From an uncultured Muribaculaceae bacterium (lineage in GTDB: Bacteria > Bacteroidota > Bacteroidia > Bacteroidales > Muribaculaceae): a DNA stretch of 18,635 nt. This document shows positions 1 through 6,235 of the stretch, piece after piece; the first letter of the stretch is position 1; each line of letters opens with the position of its first letter. The stretch is taken from the NCBI GenBank assembly GCA_910579035.1, contig CAJTSR010000037.1:1-18635 (forward strand), read 5' to 3'. Below the pieces are notes generated by a model. It was not told the DNA's origin and did no database searches. It saw only the letters and a program-made list of their open reading frames with translations. A program made the position numbers and the translations under genes.

Positions 1-135
1 AAAGATAACGTGCTAAATCGAAACTAACAAATGCTATAACAGGCTACGGGCTGAAAATGGCAGGAGTGCTAAATCGTTCCAAATCAAAGTGTTACCAAAT
101 TGCTAAACGCTGGCGCAGTGACAGTTACGGACACG

Positions 136-160
136 AAAAAGGGCCATCGAATGATGACCC
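136..160 (-). terminator. Rho-independent terminator after tRNA-Arg
   Basis: Read on the minus strand, GGGTCATC pairs with GATGGCCC (one G-T wobble) around the loop ATTC. Five T residues follow directly (plus-strand AAAAA at 136-140). It lies 5 bases beyond the 3' end of the tRNA, so it should end the rplM-to-tRNA transcription unit. Confidence 0.85.
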
Positions 161-165
161 TTCAG

Positions 166-239
166 TGATCCGGATGCGACTCGAACGCATGACCGTCTGC
201 TTAGAAGGCAGATGCTCTATCCAGCTGAGCTACCGGACC
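166..239 (-). tRNA. tRNA-Arg (anticodon TCT)
   Basis: A complete 74-base cloverleaf on the minus strand. The acceptor arm GGTCCGG pairs with CCGGATC (one G-T pair) and the discriminator base is A. The anticodon stem TCTGC/GCAGA holds the loop CTTCTAA, giving anticodon TCT, which reads AGA/AGG arginine codons. The T arm ATGCG-TTCGAGT-CGCAT is intact. The 3' CCA is not encoded, so it must be added after transcription. It lies downstream of tsf and ahead of a strong terminator, and is probably cut from the end of the ribosomal-protein transcript, since I see no clear promoter of its own. Confidence 0.97.
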
Positions 240-245
240 GTATAG

Positions 246-277
246 CCTCCGGGCGGGGCAATGTGCTTGCCCGGAGG
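246..277. terminator. Hairpin between tsf and tRNA-Arg
   Basis: CCTCCGGGC (246-254) and GCCCGGAGG (269-277) form a perfect 9-bp stem. The T-rich tail lies on the plus-strand side (278-288), whereas on the minus strand, where tsf and the tRNA are read, no T run follows. It may block antisense transcription entering tsf, or act as a processing or partial termination element between tsf and the tRNA. The direction of action is uncertain. Confidence 0.5.
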
Positions 278-295
278 TTTGTTTTTGCTTTTGGT

Positions 296-1288
296 TTAGT
301 CCTGATTGAGGTTTACTCGCTTGAAGCTTACCACAACGAGGCCTTTGAGGCTGTCTTCGAGGTATTTGCCTACGGTGAGGTTTCCGTCTTTGACGAATTC
401 CTGTTCCATGAGGCAGGATTCTTTGAAGAATTTGTTGAGGCGGCCCTGAGCGATGTTCTGAATCATCTGTTCGGGGAGGTTTGCAGCCTTGGCAGCAGCT
501 GTTTCGGCGGTGATTGCACGCGCTTTTTCTGCTTCTTCTTCGGTGAGCCAGCCTTTGGCGATGTTGCTGGAGATGTGGTCTTCGCTGTCAACGAGGTTGG
601 GGTTGATGCCTGCTTTCTTGAGCGCGGCTTCAACGGCTTTCTTCACCTGTTCCTCTTTGGTCTTTTCAACAGCAACGTTGTACTCGGAGTTCTTTACTTC
701 TTCGGGCACGCTGTCGCGGTCAACAGCCACGGGGTTCATCGATGCAACCTGCATGGCGATGTCGCGACCTACATGGTAGTCTACTCCCTCGAGGTTGAAG
801 CCTGCGATGGTGGAGAGCTTGTTGCCAAGGTGGTTGTACGAAGTAGTGGAGGGTGCTTCGAGGTATTCGTAGCGGCCGAGTTCGATTTTTTCGCCGGTTT
901 TGGCGGTTTCGTCGGTGATGAGGTCGGCTACTGCGCGTCCGTTGATGCTGATTTCTTTGAGTTCGTCGAGGCTCTTCACGCGCTGTGCGATAGCGGTGTC
1001 GAGGATTGCCTGTGTGAGCTCTACGAAAGATGCGTTCTTGGCAACGAAGTCGGTTTCGCAGCAAAGAGCGACGATGGCGGCGAAGCCACCTTCGTTCTTG
1101 GCGAGCACGCAACCTTCGGAAGCCTGACGGTCTTCGCGCTTGGCGGCGATTGCCTGGCCTTTTTTGCGGAGCACTTCTACCGCGGCGTCCATGTCGCCTT
1201 CGGTTTCGATGAGGGCTTTTTTGCAGTCCATCATGCCGGCGCCTGTAAGGCCGCGCAGCTTGGTGATTTCTGCGAGTGTTACTGCCAT
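296..1288 (-). CDS. tsf: Translation elongation factor Ts
   Basis: EF-Ts is the cytoplasmic guanine-nucleotide exchange factor that regenerates EF-Tu-GTP. The 330-residue product begins with the UBA-like N-terminal module (residues 1-50, including LRGLTGAGMMDCKKAL). The family signature TDFVAKN is at residues 79-85, in the region that reaches the EF-Tu nucleotide site. It is longer than the roughly 280-residue E. coli protein; the extra length sits in the middle and C-terminal region and, as far as I recall, is usual for Bacteroidales. It follows rpsB by 33 bases on the same strand, the classical rpsB-tsf pairing. The start is fixed by the conserved MAVTLAEITKLR beginning. Confidence 0.97.
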   Translation of the reverse strand: MAVTLAEITKLRGLTGAGMMDCKKALIETEGDMDAAVEVLRKKGQAIAAKREDRQASEGCVLAKNEGGFAAIVALCCETDFVAKNASFVELTQAILDTAIAQRVKSLDELKEISINGRAVADLITDETAKTGEKIELGRYEYLEAPSTTSYNHLGNKLSTIAGFNLEGVDYHVGRDIAMQVASMNPVAVDRDSVPEEVKNSEYNVAVEKTKEEQVKKAVEAALKKAGINPNLVDSEDHISSNIAKGWLTEEEAEKARAITAETAAAKAANLPEQMIQNIAQGRLNKFFKESCLMEQEFVKDGNLTVGKYLEDSLKGLVVVSFKRVNLNQD

Positions 1289-1321
1289 ATTATTGGAGTT
1301 TTGTCTTTTTTTGAATGAAAA

Positions 1322-2152
1322 TTATTCGGCTTCAGCTGCGGGAGCTTCTTCTACAGCTGCTTCGGCTTCAGCTTCGGGCTGAGCGTCGGCGCGGCGCACG
1401 CGGCGACGTTCGCGACGGGGAGCTTCTGCCTGAGCTTCAGCTGCTTCGTTGTCGAGCTTTTCAGCTTTGCGTTCTTCGAGGCCTTCAGCCATTGCTGCCA
1501 CGAGGGTTCCGGCGATGAGTTCGATGCTCTTGGAAGCGTCGTCGTTTGCGGGGATTACGTAGTCAACGGTTGAGGGGTCGGAGTTGGTGTCGACCATTGC
1601 GAAGACGGGGATACCGAGGCGGTTTGCTTCAGCAACGGCGATGCGTTCCTTAAGCACGTCTACCACGAAGAGAGCGGAGGGAAGACGGTTGAGGTCGGCG
1701 ATAGAGCCGAGAGTCTTTTCAAGTTTGGCACGCTGACGGGTGATCTGGAGGCGTTCGCGCTTGGAGAGGTTGTCGAATGTGCCGTCCTTGCTCATCTTGT
1801 CGATGGTGGTCATCTTGCGCACTGCCTTGCGGATAGTGGGGAAGTTGGTGAGCATACCGCCGGGCCAGCGTTCGATAACGTAGGGCATGCCGATGGAAGC
1901 GGCCATGTCGGCGATTACCTGCTTGGCCTGCTTCTTGGTGGCAACGAAGAGAACTTTTTTGCCGCTCTTGGCCATGCCGCGGAGCACGTTGGCTGCTTCT
2001 GCGAGCTTGGCTTCGGTTTTATAGAGGTCGATTATGTGGATACCGTTGCGCTCCATGAAGATGTAGGGCGCCATGGCGGGGTTCCATTTGCGCTTGAGGT
2101 GGCCGAAGTGGCAACCTGCTTCGAGGAGCTGTTCAAAAGTGGGATTAGCCAT
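1322..2152 (-). CDS. rpsB: 30S ribosomal protein S2 (uS2)
   Basis: S2 binds late to the 30S head-platform junction and is needed for S1 or mRNA docking. The 276-residue product has the conserved N-terminus FEQLLEAGCHFGHLKRKWNP and the family motifs RWPGGMLTNFPTIRKAV and GIPVFAMVDTNSDPS. The last 40 residues form a low-complexity tail rich in Ala and Glu, broken by a basic patch RRERRRVRR; such tails vary between species. rpsB is separated from rpsI by about 144 bases holding a hairpin and a palindrome, so it may be regulated partly on its own, and it continues directly into tsf. Confidence 0.97.
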   Translation of the reverse strand: MANPTFEQLLEAGCHFGHLKRKWNPAMAPYIFMERNGIHIIDLYKTEAKLAEAANVLRGMAKSGKKVLFVATKKQAKQVIADMAASIGMPYVIERWPGGMLTNFPTIRKAVRKMTTIDKMSKDGTFDNLSKRERLQITRQRAKLEKTLGSIADLNRLPSALFVVDVLKERIAVAEANRLGIPVFAMVDTNSDPSTVDYVIPANDDASKSIELIAGTLVAAMAEGLEERKAEKLDNEAAEAQAEAPRRERRRVRRADAQPEAEAEAAVEEAPAAEAE

Positions 2153-2232
2153 TGTATTGTTTGCTTAGGTTTACGTTCTTTTTAATAATTTTCAGGCAAC
2201 CACGGGGTAGGGAACGCAGGTCCATCGCCGCG

Positions 2233-2247
2233 GTTTAGATACTAAAC
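2233..2247. repeat. 15-bp palindrome upstream of rpsB
   Basis: GTTTAG (2233-2238), spacer ATA, CTAAAC (2242-2247) is a perfect inverted repeat in the rpsI-rpsB gap, about 80 bases before the rpsB start on the minus strand. It could be an RNA hairpin in an S2 leader or a protein-binding site. I cannot tell which, and a repeat this short could arise by chance. Confidence 0.45.
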
Positions 2248-2278
2248 ACATTTTAGCCCGGCCATGTGGCCGCCGGGC
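2242..2278 (-). terminator. Possible weak terminator or attenuator after rpsI
   Basis: On the minus strand GCCCGGC (from 2278) pairs with GCCGGGC (to 2256) around a 9-base loop, followed by the moderately T-rich TAAAATGTGTTT. It lies 18 bases past the rpsI stop. The tail is interrupted, so it probably attenuates transcription between rpsI and rpsB and does not stop it fully. Confidence 0.5.
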
Positions 2279-2296
2279 AAGAGGCGGAGATCGGTA

Positions 2297-2683
2297 TTAA
2301 CGCTTGGAGAACTGGAAGCGCTTGCGTGCTTTGGGCTGGCCGGGCTTTTTACGTTCTACGGCGCGCGGGTCGCGGGTCATGAAGCCGTGTTTGCGGAGTA
2401 CGGACTTGTCGTCGGGGTTGATTTTGACGAGAGCGCGAGCTATGCCAAGACGAAGGGCTTCGGCCTGTCCTTTGTAGCCACCGCCGTCGAGGTTGACGTG
2501 GATGTCGTATTTGTCGGCAACTTCGAGGGTTGTGAGGGGCTGCTTAACGATGTACTGAAGAATCGAAGACGGGAAGTACACTTCGATGGGGCGCTTGTTG
2601 ATGGTGATAACGCCGGTACCTTCTTTAACTATAACGCGGGCTACGGCGGCTTTACGGCGGCCTACTGCATTTACTGTTTCCAT
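2297..2683 (-). CDS. rpsI: 30S ribosomal protein S9 (uS9)
   Basis: S9 sits in the 30S head, and its C-terminal tail touches the P-site tRNA anticodon loop. The 128-residue product has the conserved opening VNAVGRRKAAVARV, the central VNLDGGGYKGQAEALRLGIARAL and the basic C-terminal tail ending FSKR, where the final Arg contacts tRNA. Length matches the family. It begins 8 bases after rplM ends, the conserved L13-S9 pair, so the two are co-transcribed and probably co-translated. Confidence 0.97.
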   Translation of the reverse strand: METVNAVGRRKAAVARVIVKEGTGVITINKRPIEVYFPSSILQYIVKQPLTTLEVADKYDIHVNLDGGGYKGQAEALRLGIARALVKINPDDKSVLRKHGFMTRDPRAVERKKPGQPKARKRFQFSKR

Positions 2684-2691
2684 ACTATCGA

Positions 2692-3171
2692 TTATTTCAG
2701 AGTGTTAATGTCGATAACGGTGGGGTTCTGAGCCTCGTGGGGGTGGTTGGGACCGTTGTAGACGTGCATGTTCTCGATGAGGCGACGGCCGATGCGGTTC
2801 TTGGGGAGCATACCTTTCATCACGCGAATGAAGAGGGGGTGCATGCCGGGCTTGAGGTGCTTGTTGAAAGATTTCTTCATCAGAACCTCGGGGGTAGCCT
2901 GACGCTGGCCGCCGGGATATCCGGTGTAGTTGAGGTATATGCGATCGGTCATTTTCTTGCCGGTAAGAACAACTTTGTCGGCATTGATAATGATTACGTT
3001 GTCGCCGCACTCCATGTTGGGGGAGTAGCTGGGTTTGTATTTACCGCGCAACAGTTTTGCCACTTTTGCGCAAAGACGACCGAGTACCTGATCGGTGGCG
3101 TCGATAACGACCCACTTGTGCTCTACTTCGTGGGCGTTGGGGAATTCGGTGCGGTAGCTAATGGTATCCAC
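2692..3171 (-). CDS. rplM: 50S ribosomal protein L13 (uL13)
   Basis: L13 is an early-assembling 50S protein. The 159-residue product shows the L13 core: WVVIDATDQVLGRLCAKVAKLLRGKYKPSY near the N-terminus, CGDNVIIINADKVVLTGKK, then the IRVMKGMLPKNRIGRR helix region. The reading frame opens at a GTG codon (minus strand, 3169-3171); the next ATG in frame lies far inside the conserved core, so GTG is the likely start. There is no Shine-Dalgarno sequence; the upstream bases are AT-rich, as is usual in Bacteroidetes. It is the first gene of the rplM-rpsI-rpsB-tsf operon and is preceded by a structured leader and a strong promoter. Confidence 0.96.
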   Translation of the reverse strand: MDTISYRTEFPNAHEVEHKWVVIDATDQVLGRLCAKVAKLLRGKYKPSYSPNMECGDNVIIINADKVVLTGKKMTDRIYLNYTGYPGGQRQATPEVLMKKSFNKHLKPGMHPLFIRVMKGMLPKNRIGRRLIENMHVYNGPNHPHEAQNPTVIDINTLK

Positions 3172-3277
3172 AGTTAAATTCTTGATTAATAATTACATAA
3201 ATTGACCGTCGCGTTGAGGAATGCTTGGCCAAAAGCACGCCGCGCGACTGTCGCTCATTTATTTGGACATAATCGGT
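3172..3277 (-). promoter_or_regulatory. Structured 5' leader of rplM (possible r-protein leader)
   Basis: The untranslated stretch between the predicted transcription start and the rplM GTG can fold. On the minus strand GACAGTCGCG (3252-3243) pairs with CGCGACGGTC (3213-3204) with a single mismatch in ten. Inside the enclosed 29-base segment TGCTT (3237-3233) pairs with AAGCA (3226-3222). A two-storey helix just upstream of the first gene of an L13-S9 operon is what an autoregulatory leader would look like. Ribosomal leaders for L13 have been reported from comparative genomics in Bacteroidia, as I recall; assignment to that family is an inference. Confidence 0.6.
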
Positions 3278-3281
3278 GCCG

Positions 3282-3312
3282 CAAAGGTACGACTTTTTTT
3301 TTGTATGACAAA
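3282..3312 (-). promoter_or_regulatory. Promoter of the rplM-rpsI-rpsB-tsf operon
   Basis: On the minus strand TTTG (3312-3309), a 19-base spacer containing a run of nine A, then TACCTTTG followed by C (3289-3282). This matches the Bacteroidetes primary-sigma consensus TTTG-N19/21-TAnnTTTG exactly. The predicted start is near 3277, leaving a leader of about 105 bases. Confidence 0.85.
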
Positions 3313-3507
3313 TTTTTTTTCGTGGCGTGCAGTCGTTTGAGGCTCTATCCATTGGCCGGGCGTTCGTGACAGGGAAATCGTTATTATATATAATGTGGGA
3401 TTGTGTGTGAGAGCGTGTGGCCGGGGGCGTTTTGTGCTTTTTAGCGACAAGGGGCGGAGCTTTTTAGACGCATTTTTCGTCAAAGTCGAAAAAATGGGCT
3501 ATAAAGT

Positions 3508-3538
3508 TTTGACGTGTAAAAAATTATTCCTAATTTTG
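3508..3538 (+). promoter_or_regulatory. Promoter of rpsU
   Basis: TTTG (3508-3511), 19-base spacer, TAATTTTG followed by C (3531-3538): a full match to the Bacteroidetes promoter consensus, about 40 bases before the rpsU start. The stretch 3313-3507 between this promoter and the divergent rplM promoter holds no gene or structure I can support. Confidence 0.85.
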
Positions 3539-3580
3539 CCGCGCTAAAAGTCAATTGCAAATTAATCTTAACATTTAAAT

Positions 3581-3772
3581 ATGATCATCGTACAGGTAAA
3601 AGAAGGCGAACTTATCGAAAGAGCCCTCAAGAAGTTCAAACGTAAATTTGAGAAAACCGGCATCGTGAAAGAATTGCGCAGCCGTCAGGCGTTCCAGAAG
3701 CCGTCGGTAACAAATCGCAAGAAGATGATGAAGGCGATTTACGTTCAGCAGCTTCGCGCCGTAGAGGACTAA
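3581..3772 (+). CDS. rpsU: 30S ribosomal protein S21 (bS21)
   Basis: bS21 sits on the 30S platform beside the 3' end of 16S rRNA. In Bacteroidetes ribosomes it has been shown, with bS6 and bS18, to help hide the anti-Shine-Dalgarno sequence. The 63-residue product carries the family pattern MIIVQVKEGELIERALKKFK, then FEKTGIVKELRSRQAFQKPS and a basic C-terminal helix. It has its own promoter and terminator. The bases before the ATG are AT-rich with no Shine-Dalgarno sequence, unlike the strong one in front of hpf further along the same neighbourhood. Confidence 0.97.
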   Translation: MIIVQVKEGELIERALKKFKRKFEKTGIVKELRSRQAFQKPSVTNRKKMMKAIYVQQLRAVED

Positions 3773-3867
3773 CTTCTTTACGTAGAGAACGACAACGACA
3801 AGTTCGCGGCAGCGCAGGCTCACGAGTTATCGTGGCTTGGTTGTCGGCGAATTTTGTTGTATGGCTT

Positions 3868-3904
3868 CGCCCGGAGGCATTTTATGCTTTTCGGGCGTTT
3901 TTTT
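3868..3904 (+). terminator. Rho-independent terminator of rpsU
   Basis: CGCCCG (3868-3873) pairs with CGGGCG (3892-3897), with an inner CAT/ATG pairing, followed by seven T (3898-3904). It lies about 95 bases after the rpsU stop and isolates this single-gene unit from the xer operon. Confidence 0.85.
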
Positions 3905-3914
3905 GTGCCTTATT

Positions 3915-3946
3915 GTTGCAAGTGTCGAAATTAGTGGCTAAATTCG
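3915..3946 (+). promoter_or_regulatory. Probable promoter of the xer-hpf operon
   Basis: GTTG (3915-3918), 20-base spacer, TAAATTCG (3939-3946). Each box differs by one base from the Bacteroidetes consensus TTTG / TAnnTTTG. It lies directly after the rpsU terminator and 17 bases before the recombinase start, so the mRNA leader would be very short. Confidence 0.5.
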
Positions 3947-3963
3947 TGCCAAAAGGATAAGAT

Positions 3964-4866
3964 ATGCTTTACGAGGCTTTCTACGACTACCTTCGCGGCG
4001 AGGCCGCGCGTTCGGCGCACACAGTGACTGCCTATCGTCACGACGTGGAGAGCCTTCGCGGCTTTCTGAAAGGCGCCTCGGACGCTGAGCGCGACCCGCG
4101 CCGGATTACGCTCGCAGAGCTTCGTATGTGGGTTGCAGAGCTTGCCTCTCAGGGGCTGTCGACGGTGACGATAGTTCGCAAGATACAGTCGGTACGGGCT
4201 TTTTTCCATTTTCTTGTACGGCGCCACGGAATGGTGTCGAACCCTGCTTCCCGCCTTGTGACGCCGCGCTTGCCCAAGGTGCTGCCCGAGTATGTGAGGC
4301 AAGAGGAAACGATGGCTAAAATCGACGGCCTCGGCGCTTTTTCCGACGATTTTACCGAGGCACGCGACGCCCTGATGCTCACCATGCTATATTCTACGGG
4401 TATGCGCGCGGCCGAGCTTGTCGGCTTGCGCGACGCCGCTGTCGACACATCGCGATGCGAACTAAAAGTGCTCGGAAAACGTAATAAGGAAAGAATAATA
4501 CCTTTCGGAGAAGAGTTGCGCACAATGATTGACCATTACCGCTCGCTGCGTTCGCAGATGCTCCCGGGGGCTCCCACGGAGGCTTTCTTCGTGCGTCCCG
4601 GCGGAGAGCCGGTATACTACGGATTGGTTTACCGCACGGTGCATGCCGGCCTTGAGGGCGTGAGCGCCGGCCGCCGGTCGCCCCACGTGATGCGTCACTC
4701 TTTCGCCACCGATATGTTGAACAACGGGGCCGACCTGATGGCTGTCCAGAAGCTGCTGGGACACACCTCGCTGGCAACCACCCAACGATACACACATCTC
4801 TCCTACCGAGAATTACAAAAAAATTACAAACAAGCACACCCCCGTGCACAAAGAAAGGAGGATTAA
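3964..4866 (+). CDS. xerC: Tyrosine recombinase, XerC/XerD family
   Basis: XerC/D recombinases resolve chromosome dimers at dif sites. The 300-residue product has the full layout: an N-terminal SAM-like core-binding domain (about residues 1-90) and a catalytic domain. The catalytic residues are visible: R148 in STGMRAAEL, K172 in LGKRNKER, H241 and R244 in HVMRHSFATD, H267 in LLGHTSLATTQ, and the nucleophile Y276 in RYTHLS. The length is typical of Xer proteins and it sits in a core-gene setting, not beside integron or phage genes. The gene between rpsU and hpf is, from memory, a conserved Bacteroidales arrangement. Whether it is the functional XerC, XerD or a third paralogue cannot be told from the window. 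Confidence 0.88.
   Translation: MLYEAFYDYLRGEAARSAHTVTAYRHDVESLRGFLKGASDAERDPRRITLAELRMWVAELASQGLSTVTIVRKIQSVRAFFHFLVRRHGMVSNPASRLVTPRLPKVLPEYVRQEETMAKIDGLGAFSDDFTEARDALMLTMLYSTGMRAAELVGLRDAAVDTSRCELKVLGKRNKERIIPFGEELRTMIDHYRSLRSQMLPGAPTEAFFVRPGGEPVYYGLVYRTVHAGLEGVSAGRRSPHVMRHSFATDMLNNGADLMAVQKLLGHTSLATTQRYTHLSYRELQKNYKQAHPRAQRKED
4852..4861 (+). promoter_or_regulatory. Extended Shine-Dalgarno sequence of hpf
   Basis: AGAAAGGAGG (4852-4861) lies inside the last codons of the recombinase gene, 7 bases before the hpf ATG at 4869. It contains the complete AAGGAGG and can pair along 8-10 bases with the CCUCCUUU(CU) end of 16S rRNA. No other gene in the window has a comparable site, so it stands out in this SD-poor genome. 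Confidence 0.85.
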
Positions 4867-4868
4867 CC

Positions 4869-5162
4869 ATGGATGTAAGAATTCAAGCAATCCATTTCGA
4901 AATCGCCGACCGCCTCGTTGAATTTATCAACAAAAAGGCCGATAAGCTCGCTCGCCGCTTTCCGGCAATAGCCACCGTGGACGTAACGCTCAAGGTGGTG
5001 AAGCCCGAAACAGCTATGAATAAGGAAGTGGTGGTGAAGATTGCCACACCCCAGCACGACGACGTTGTGGCTACCAAGGTAGCCGACACCTTCGAGGAAG
5101 CCTACGACCTTGCCGTGGAAGCCTTGGAGCGCCAGATGGAAAAATACAAAGACAAGAAATGA
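4869..5162 (+). CDS. hpf: Ribosome hibernation promoting factor, short HPF/RaiA type
   Basis: HPF binds between the A and P sites of the 30S subunit and silences ribosomes in stationary phase or starvation. The 97-residue product is the single beta-alpha-beta-beta-beta-alpha domain of the S30AE family: MDVRIQAIHFEIADRLVEFI, then VDVTLKVVK, VVVKIATPQHDDVVATKVAD and a closing helix AYDLAVEALERQMEKYK. It lacks the C-terminal dimerisation domain of long HPF, so it belongs to the short class. It starts 2 bases after the recombinase stop and its TGA overlaps the ATG of the thioredoxin-like gene (ATGA), implying translational coupling in both directions. Its strong Shine-Dalgarno sequence is exceptional here. 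Confidence 0.93.
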   Translation: MDVRIQAIHFEIADRLVEFINKKADKLARRFPAIATVDVTLKVVKPETAMNKEVVVKIATPQHDDVVATKVADTFEEAYDLAVEALERQMEKYKDKK

Positions 5163-6178
5163 AATATCTCAACCAGACAGTCCTGGCCGCGGCCCTTGCC
5201 GTGGCCGGGATTTCTTCGGCCGAGCCTTTCAAGGTTATAGTGCCGATGAGCGCCGACGACGAGGGGGCTATGGCCCGCCTTGTGAATTACGACAATGGAA
5301 CAACCGTGGACAGCGTGCTTGTGGCTGACGGTATGGCCGTGTTTGAAGGCCAGATCGACGAGCCTGTGCTTGGCCGTGTGACCTATGACGGCGGCCGCCT
5401 GCCCATATTCATACTTGAAAGCGGCACAATCTCGCTTGGCAAGGATGGAGCGTTTTTCGGCACCATGCTCAACGACCAGCTTAGGTCTATGGGGCAGAAA
5501 ATGCAGCAGCTCGGAGCCAAGTACCAGAGCGCCGCTGACGATAAAGAGCGCGAGGCCGTGTACAAAGCTTATGGCGCCGCTCTCGACAGCGCTATGACCG
5601 CCAACGCCGACAATGCCTTAGGCTACTTCTACTTCCTGCAAGGCGACGCCCCTCAGGCTGATGCCGCCGGACTCAGAGCCTTGTTCGAGCGCTATCCGTC
5701 GTTTGCCGCCTATGAGCGCTCCAAAAAGATGCTTGCCAATGCCGAACGGCGCGAGGCCACCGGCCCCGGCGCCAAGTTTACAGATTTTGAAGTTGAGTAT
5801 AATGGCGAGAAATCTCGCCTTAGCGATTATGTTGGGCGAGGACATTATACCCTTGTCGATTTCTGGGCAAGCTGGTGCGGCCCCTGCATTCGCCAGACCG
5901 TGGTGCTCAAAGACATATATAATAAGTACAAGGACAAAGGCCTCGAGGTGCTCGGCGTTGCCGTGTGGGACGAGCCCGATGCCACTTTGCGAGCCATCGA
6001 GCAGCACCAGCTGCCGTGGAAGAGCATTATCGGTGCCGGAACAATACCGACAGACCTCTATGGTATCACCGGCATACCTTGCATAATTCTTTTCGGACCG
6101 GACGGAACGATAATAAGCCGTGACAAGCAAGACGACGCGCTCCGCGCCGATGTCGATGCAGCCATGGCCGGGAAGTGA
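5159..6178 (+). CDS. Periplasmic TlpA-like thioredoxin-fold protein with DUF4369-like N-terminus
   Basis: The 339-residue product begins with a signal peptide (MKYLNQTVLAAALAVAGISSA, probable cleavage after A21) with no lipobox cysteine, so it should be soluble in the periplasm. Residues 25-110 look like the beta-rich DUF4369 domain seen in Bacteroidetes thiol-disulfide proteins, followed by a helical linker. The C-terminal thioredoxin fold (about 203-336) carries the redox motif WCGPC at 239-243 within VDFWASWCGPC and the cis-proline before C308 in GIPCII. It is probably a thiol-disulfide reductase or oxidoreductase acting on envelope proteins; the substrate is unknown. It overlaps hpf by 4 bases (ATGA) and ends just before a strong terminator, closing the xer-hpf operon. 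Confidence 0.88.
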   Translation: MKYLNQTVLAAALAVAGISSAEPFKVIVPMSADDEGAMARLVNYDNGTTVDSVLVADGMAVFEGQIDEPVLGRVTYDGGRLPIFILESGTISLGKDGAFFGTMLNDQLRSMGQKMQQLGAKYQSAADDKEREAVYKAYGAALDSAMTANADNALGYFYFLQGDAPQADAAGLRALFERYPSFAAYERSKKMLANAERREATGPGAKFTDFEVEYNGEKSRLSDYVGRGHYTLVDFWASWCGPCIRQTVVLKDIYNKYKDKGLEVLGVAVWDEPDATLRAIEQHQLPWKSIIGAGTIPTDLYGITGIPCIILFGPDGTIISRDKQDDALRADVDAAMAGK

Positions 6179-6196
6179 TATTCCGAGAACATAACG

Positions 6197-6232
6197 GCGC
6201 TCGCCTCTAATGCGGGGCGGGCGCTTTTTTTT
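6197..6232 (+). terminator. Rho-independent terminator of the xer-hpf-thioredoxin operon
   Basis: GCGCTCGCC (6197-6205) pairs with GGCGGGCGC (6216-6224), with one T-G pair, followed by eight T (6225-6232). The next gene starts only three bases after the T run. Confidence 0.88.
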
Positions 6233-6235
6233 GTA

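Noticed and set aside
10..76. Direct repeat GTGCTAAATCG at 10-20 and 66-76
   Set aside because: Only two 11-base copies with unequal flanks, no spacing regularity and no associated gene; too little to call an attachment site or repeat array.
57..245. 62-codon plus-strand frame at the left edge
   Set aside because: It runs through the terminator and the whole tRNA-Arg on the opposite strand and has no recognisable protein character.
212..1318. Long plus-strand open frame antisense to tsf (368 codons)
   Set aside because: It exactly mirrors tsf and crosses the tRNA; the translation is rich in Phe, Val, Gly and Cys with no domain, as expected for the reverse complement of a GC-rich coding sequence.
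3378..3400. TATATAAT-like stretch resembling an E. coli -10 box
   Set aside because: Bacteroidetes primary sigma uses TAnnTTTG, and clear boxes of that type exist nearby for both divergent genes.
3964..4866. Tyrosine recombinase as a sign of an integrative element
   Set aside because: It lies between rpsU and hpf in a core setting, with no att-like repeats, relaxase, cargo or phage genes around it; a housekeeping Xer role fits better.
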